A stretch of 64,000 nt of DNA, taken from positions 2,356,001-2,420,000 of the forward strand of contig NZ_CP026304.1 in NCBI RefSeq assembly GCF_003054555.1. The letters run 5' to 3'. Every line of letters begins with the position of its first letter. Position 1 is the stretch's first letter. A program made the position numbers and the translations under genes. The notes below the pieces were generated by a model. It did no database searches and was not told where the DNA came from. It saw only the letters and a program-made list of their open reading frames with translations. This DNA comes from Streptomyces lunaelactis (GTDB lineage Bacteria > Actinomycetota > Actinomycetes > Streptomycetales > Streptomycetaceae). Shown in pieces: positions 60,288 to 64,000 of this stretch.

Positions 60288-60881
60288 ATGGCGAACTCCC
60301 GTTCCTCCTCCGCCGTCTCCGCGACCGCCCGGCCGACCGCCGCACGGCACCGACTCCGAGCCGTCGACCTCGACGAGGTCGTCGCGCCGCCGCGCGGCTT
60401 CGTGGAGGTGGCCGACTTCCTTCCGCCGGGGGCCACCTGGCTGCCCGCGCCCCAGCACACCCTGCCCGCCCTGCCGGGCCGGCCGCCGATGGTCGGCTAC
60501 CTCGTGCTCGTACCGGCCGATCAGCAGCCGGACGGGCGGTCGAACCAGCGGTCCGGGCCGCAGTCGGGCCCGCTGCCCGACCCGCAGCCGGACCACGGTG
60601 ACGGTCCGGTGCGGATCGACCCGGAGCAGCGCACCGCCCTGGTCGACGGGCAGGCGCTGGATCTGACGTATCTCGAGTTCGAGCTGCTCGCGCATCTGGT
60701 GGCGCATCCGCACCGGGTGCACACGCGCGACCAGTTGGTGACCACCGTGTGGGGCTACGGGCATGTGGGCGACGGCCGGACCGTCGATGTCCATGTCGCC
60801 CGGCTGCGCCGCAAGCTGGGCGCCGAGCACCGCCGCACGATCCAGACCGTACGGCGGGTCGGCTACAAGTACGCGCCCTGA
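60288..60881 (+). CDS. OmpR-type winged-helix protein without receiver domain
   Basis: 197 residues. The C-terminal 90 residues are a complete trans_reg_C DNA-binding domain (LTYLEFELLAHLVAHPHRVH, TTVWGYGHVGDGRTVDVHV, RLRRKLG, TVRRVGYKYAP). The N-terminal half has no phosphorylation site and includes a flexible Pro/Asp/Gln stretch (LPDPQPDHGDGP). It is therefore likely controlled by abundance or a partner rather than a kinase. Convergent with the PepSY gene, 20 bp apart. Confidence 0.88.
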   Translation: MANSRSSSAVSATARPTAARHRLRAVDLDEVVAPPRGFVEVADFLPPGATWLPAPQHTLPALPGRPPMVGYLVLVPADQQPDGRSNQRSGPQSGPLPDPQPDHGDGPVRIDPEQRTALVDGQALDLTYLEFELLAHLVAHPHRVHTRDQLVTTVWGYGHVGDGRTVDVHVARLRRKLGAEHRRTIQTVRRVGYKYAP

Positions 60882-60901
60882 GGCGGGCGGTCGGGCAGGG
60901 C

Positions 60902-62332
60902 CTACGCCCGCGCGCGGATCCGGGCCACGGCGCCCAGCGTCAGGTCGACCGCCAGGAACACCAGCAGGCTGATGCCCAGCATCGGTACGAACCAGCCCGC
61001 CAGGACCGTGACCGCGGCCAGCGGCAGCAGGGCGGGCAGCGGCACCTTGCGCCAGGCGCCACGCGGCATCGGCCTGCCCGCGCTCAGCTTCCGCTCCTTC
61101 GTCGGCCTGCGCAGCCACCACATCCGGTAGCCCCACAGGATCAGGAGGATGAGGGCGAAGGTGAGTGCGGCCAGGGCCAGCTGGTTGACGAGGCCGAGGA
61201 AGACGCCCATGTGGGCGTCGATGCCGAAGCGGGTCAGCTTGGCGAGCAGCGGGTAGTCGGCGAACCGCAGTTCGTCGATGACCTTGCCGTTGGACGGGTC
61301 GACGGCGGCCGAGTCGAGGTGGACGGGGAACTGGGCGTCCCGCTCCTTGATCACATAGCCGCTGCCCTCGGCCGGGAGGGTCACGCCGATCTTCGTGTCG
61401 ATGCCGGCGGCGCGCGCGGACTCGACGGCCTTGTCGATGCCGACGTCGGCGCCCTGATGGGCGCCGCCGCCGGTGCCGGCGTGCCCCTCGTGTCCGTCGC
61501 CCGTGCCGCTGCCCGCTTCGAGAGCCGCGGAGACGGTGGGCGTGGCGCCGCCGAGCTGGTCCTGGACCGCGCCGAAGTTCTCGCCCGCGTACCGCGACCA
61601 GGTCAGTCCGGTGGCGGAGAGCATGACCAGTCCGGTCACGGCCCACAGGCCGACGGAGCCGTGCCAGGAGAGCGTCCTGCGGCGGCCCTTGGGCCCGCGC
61701 TCGGGGACGACGAGGGCGCGCTTGGTGCCGCGCCTGCGTCCGAGCCAGAGCGCGAGACCGCCGAGGGCGACGATCCAGAGCCAACTGGCGGCCATTTCAC
61801 TGTAGTTGCGGCCGAGGTCACCCAGGTGCAGATCGCGGTGGAGTCCGTCGAGCCAGGTGCGCAGCGGGAGGGCGCCGGAGCTGCCGTAGGAGGGCAGCTC
61901 GCCGCGTATCTCGGAGGTGTACGGATCGACGAAGACAGCGAGGGACTTGCCCTCCTCGACCTCGGGGGTGGTCATCAGTACGCGGGTGGTCGCGCCGTCC
62001 TCGGACGAGGGCCAGACGGCGGTCACGGTGCCGTCGGGGCGGGCCTTGCGGGCGGCCTCGACCTGGGCGCCGAGCGGGAGGGTGCGGTCGCCGACCGGGA
62101 CCTCCAGCTCATGGCTGTAGATGATCTTCTCGGCCTGGAAGGAGAGCGCGTAGAGCAGTCCGCTGGTGGCGGCGATGAGGAGCAGCGGGGCGATCAGCAG
62201 GCCGGCGTAGAAGTGGAGCCGGAGTACGAGGGGCCGCAGGGAGCTCCAGGTCGATCCGGACCTGGTCTCGTCGGCTCTCTCGGGGCTCTGGGTGCTCTCG
62301 GTGCTCTGGGACGGGGCGTCGTCAATGGCCAT
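60902..62332 (-). CDS. PepSY-associated membrane protein with His-rich loop
   Basis: 476 residues, four or five membrane helices (LRLHFYAGLLIAPLLLIAAT, WLWIVALGGLALWLG, WHGSVGLWAVTGLVMLSA) with two extracellular PepSY-like regions (QVEAARKARPDGTVTAVWPS and FPVHLDSAAVDPSNGKVIDE). A GDGHEGHAGTGGGAHQG segment could bind copper. The family is found in iron- and copper-linked reduction systems. It is the second gene after the His-rich membrane protein, 45 bp apart. Confidence 0.92.
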   Translation of the reverse strand: MAIDDAPSQSTESTQSPERADETRSGSTWSSLRPLVLRLHFYAGLLIAPLLLIAATSGLLYALSFQAEKIIYSHELEVPVGDRTLPLGAQVEAARKARPDGTVTAVWPSSEDGATTRVLMTTPEVEEGKSLAVFVDPYTSEIRGELPSYGSSGALPLRTWLDGLHRDLHLGDLGRNYSEMAASWLWIVALGGLALWLGRRRGTKRALVVPERGPKGRRRTLSWHGSVGLWAVTGLVMLSATGLTWSRYAGENFGAVQDQLGGATPTVSAALEAGSGTGDGHEGHAGTGGGAHQGADVGIDKAVESARAAGIDTKIGVTLPAEGSGYVIKERDAQFPVHLDSAAVDPSNGKVIDELRFADYPLLAKLTRFGIDAHMGVFLGLVNQLALAALTFALILLILWGYRMWWLRRPTKERKLSAGRPMPRGAWRKVPLPALLPLAAVTVLAGWFVPMLGISLLVFLAVDLTLGAVARIRARA

Positions 62333-62377
62333 GGCTGTCCTAGGGAGTTGGCGTCGACATGGGGAGTCGGCCCCAGG

Positions 62378-63001
62378 TCAGACGGCTGCTCCGGGGGCCG
62401 TGGCGAAGGGTGCGGGGAGCGCGGGCGGGCCGCGGCGCACGAGGGTGTGAGCGAGTACGACGCCGTGGAAGCGGGGGGTACGGGACCGGTGGCGTACCGG
62501 GGGCCGTACGGCTTCGGGCAGCCGGACGGCCGTGAGCAGCAGCCGCAGCGGGGCGAAGGCGAGGGTGCCGATGGCCTGCGCGAGCCGGAAGAACGCGGCC
62601 TCGCCGCGGGCCAGCCAGAGCGCGCAGACGGCGGCGGCGAGGAGGTGGGCGGCGAGCATGCCGGCGTCCGTGTCCATCGCCGTGGTGGCGGCTTCGTACT
62701 GCTGGTACTGGTACTGGTGTTGGTGGTGCTCGGCGGACTGTCCGCCCGGTCCGGCTCCGGAGAAGATCAGATGCAGCGCGCCCTGGACGGCGAGCAGTCC
62801 GGTGCCGATGGCGGGTACGCCACGGCGGCGCCCGCCCGCGAGCCAGCCGGCGGTCGCGGTCACCGCGAAGGCGGCGAGCAGCGCCGGGAGCGGAAGGTCA
62901 TGAGCAGACATGGAGGAATGCCCCACGGCGGCCAAAGTCACGCACACCGCCGCGAAAAGCGCGGCCCGAAAGGCGCGTATCGGCGACCGGGCATCTGTCA
63001 T
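62378..63001 (-). CDS. Membrane protein with His/Gln/Tyr-rich loop
   Basis: 207 residues, about four membrane helices. Between helices lies SAEHHQHQYQYQQYEAATT, a likely metal-binding loop, then MLAAHLLAAAVCALWLARGE. Operon with the PepSY gene suggests copper or haem handling. The basic C-terminal tail (RPPVRHRSRTPRF) is cytosolic or external. ATG at 63001 (MTDARSPIRAF). Confidence 0.8.
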   Translation of the reverse strand: MTDARSPIRAFRAALFAAVCVTLAAVGHSSMSAHDLPLPALLAAFAVTATAGWLAGGRRRGVPAIGTGLLAVQGALHLIFSGAGPGGQSAEHHQHQYQYQQYEAATTAMDTDAGMLAAHLLAAAVCALWLARGEAAFFRLAQAIGTLAFAPLRLLLTAVRLPEAVRPPVRHRSRTPRFHGVVLAHTLVRRGPPALPAPFATAPGAAV

Positions 63002-63116
63002 GGTCCGCACATGCTGCCATCCCGCGGCCGGATGCGGGAGAGGGGGCTCCTGTTCGGTTCGCCTGGCAGCAGAATCCCTGTCCCCGGTGGCGCATCGGCG
63101 GGCAGAGTCGGCAGGT

Positions 63117-64000
63117 ATGAGACTTCTGATTCTGGGGGGCACGGAGTTCGTGGGCCGTGCGGTGGTCGAGTCGGCCCTCGCGCGCGGCTGGGAGGTCACG
63201 GTGTTCCACCGCGGCCGCCACGAAGCACCGGCGGGTGTCACTGAACTGCTCGGCGACCGCACCGCGCCTGACGGCCTCGCGGCGCTGGCCGAGGGTACGT
63301 GGGACGTGATCGTCGACACCTGGTCGGCCGCGCCGTCGGCCGTACGGGATGCGGCCCGGCTGCTGGCGGGGCGGGCCGGTCGCTATGTCTACGTATCGAG
63401 CTGCTCGGTGTACGCCTGGCCGCGGGCGGTCGGCTACGACGAGACCGGCCCGGTGGTGGCAGGCTCGCCCGACGCGGGCGACGTCCCGTACGCGGAGGCC
63501 AAGCGGGGCGGGGAGCTGGCCGTGCTGGACGCCATCGGCGAGGCCCGCTCGCTGCTGGTGCGCGCGGGGCTGATCATCGGCCCGTGGGAGAACATCGGCC
63601 GGCTGCCGTGGTGGCTGGGGCGGGCGGCCCGGGGCGGCCCGATGCTGGCGCCTGGCCCGCGGGACACCCCGCTGCAGTACATCGATGTGCGCGACCTCGC
63701 GGAGTGGATGGTGGAGGCGGCGGAACGGGGTCTGAGCGGCCCGTACAACCTGGTGAGCGAGCAGGGCCACACGACGATGGGCGAGCTGCTGGAGCTGTGC
63801 GCGCGGGTCACAGGCTCCGCCGCAGAGCTGCGCTGGACGGCCGCGGAGAGGGTCCTGGCGGCGGGCATCGAGCCGTGGACGGAGCTCCCGATCTGGGTCC
63901 CGCGGGCGGAGCTGCCGGAGCTGCACAACGAGGTGTACGGCCTGAGTGCGGCGAAGGCGCTTGGGGCGGGGCTGAGTTGCCGGGGGGTCGGGGAGACGGT
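63117..64000 (+). CDS. NAD-dependent epimerase/reductase family protein (3' end outside window)
   Basis: At least 294 residues; no stop before the window ends. MRLLILGGTEFVGRAVVESA is the dinucleotide site; VYVSSCSVYAWPRA and VPYAEAKRGGELAVL hold the catalytic Ser and Tyr-x-x-x-Lys; LQYIDVRDLAEWMVEAAERG is typical of extended SDRs. Substrate unknown. ATG with a nearby GGCAGGT. Confidence 0.9.
   Translation, partial: MRLLILGGTEFVGRAVVESALARGWEVTVFHRGRHEAPAGVTELLGDRTAPDGLAALAEGTWDVIVDTWSAAPSAVRDAARLLAGRAGRYVYVSSCSVYAWPRAVGYDETGPVVAGSPDAGDVPYAEAKRGGELAVLDAIGEARSLLVRAGLIIGPWENIGRLPWWLGRAARGGPMLAPGPRDTPLQYIDVRDLAEWMVEAAERGLSGPYNLVSEQGHTTMGELLELCARVTGSAAELRWTAAERVLAAGIEPWTELPIWVPRAELPELHNEVYGLSAAKALGAGLSCRGVGET

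Overview
The window is a piece of a very GC-rich actinobacterial chromosome, almost certainly Streptomyces. Reasons: strong third-position GC bias, many GTG and TTG starts, purine-rich ribosome binding sites, stop/start overlaps of the form ATGA or GTGA, and a gene order typical of the Streptomyces core chromosome (pspA, cobUT, cobS, pepA, lpdA, sucB, aceE, lipB, lipA, glnA, glnII). No rRNA, tRNA or CRISPR array was seen. Functions are assigned by reading protein motifs; no database search was run.

Layout. 0-8 kb: 3' end of nadA (NAD synthesis), a convergent RND exporter behind a NarL-type two-component system, the PspA envelope-stress pair and a DUF3043 membrane protein. 8-18 kb: methyltransferase and ABC exporter, then late cobalamin genes cobU (with an extra metallo-beta-lactamase-like N-terminus) and cobT, an MprF-like lysyltransferase coupled to a rhomboid-like protein, and cobS. 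17.9-19.8 kb: a coupled GH114/GH135-type hydrolase pair with upstream debris of a larger locus. 20-29 kb: pepA, lpdA, sucB, a GntR/FCD regulator and aceE, so all parts of the pyruvate dehydrogenase complex lie together with a perfect palindrome in the aceE promoter. 29-36.9 kb: small regulators and enzymes and a TPR-type regulator. 37-39 kb: lipB-lipA, which make the lipoyl cofactor used by sucB. 39-42.5 kb: small membrane proteins and glnA with a clear GlnR box.

42.5-51.2 kb is an accessory island between glnA and conserved genes. It holds a tyrosine-recombinase fragment fused to a coiled-coil fragment, a DUF3846-type gene, an IMP dehydrogenase of a divergent clade, an IS5-type transposase relic, an intact and a frameshifted peptide deformylase, a Cys-rich orphan with visibly lower GC, and a two-gene module made of a carnitine/choline acyltransferase-like enzyme and a BesD-family Fe/2-oxoglutarate oxygenase. 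That module is the best candidate for something undescribed.

51.3-64 kb returns to core-type content: acetyltransferase, secreted DUF1906 protein, ArsC-like protein, an AhpD-like protein divergent from a MocR regulator, a secreted protein, a Gfo/Idh/MocA oxidoreductase, glnII with a second GlnR box, a short leader-like ORF before a winged-helix regulator, a PepSY/His-rich membrane pair and the start of an epimerase gene cut by the window end.
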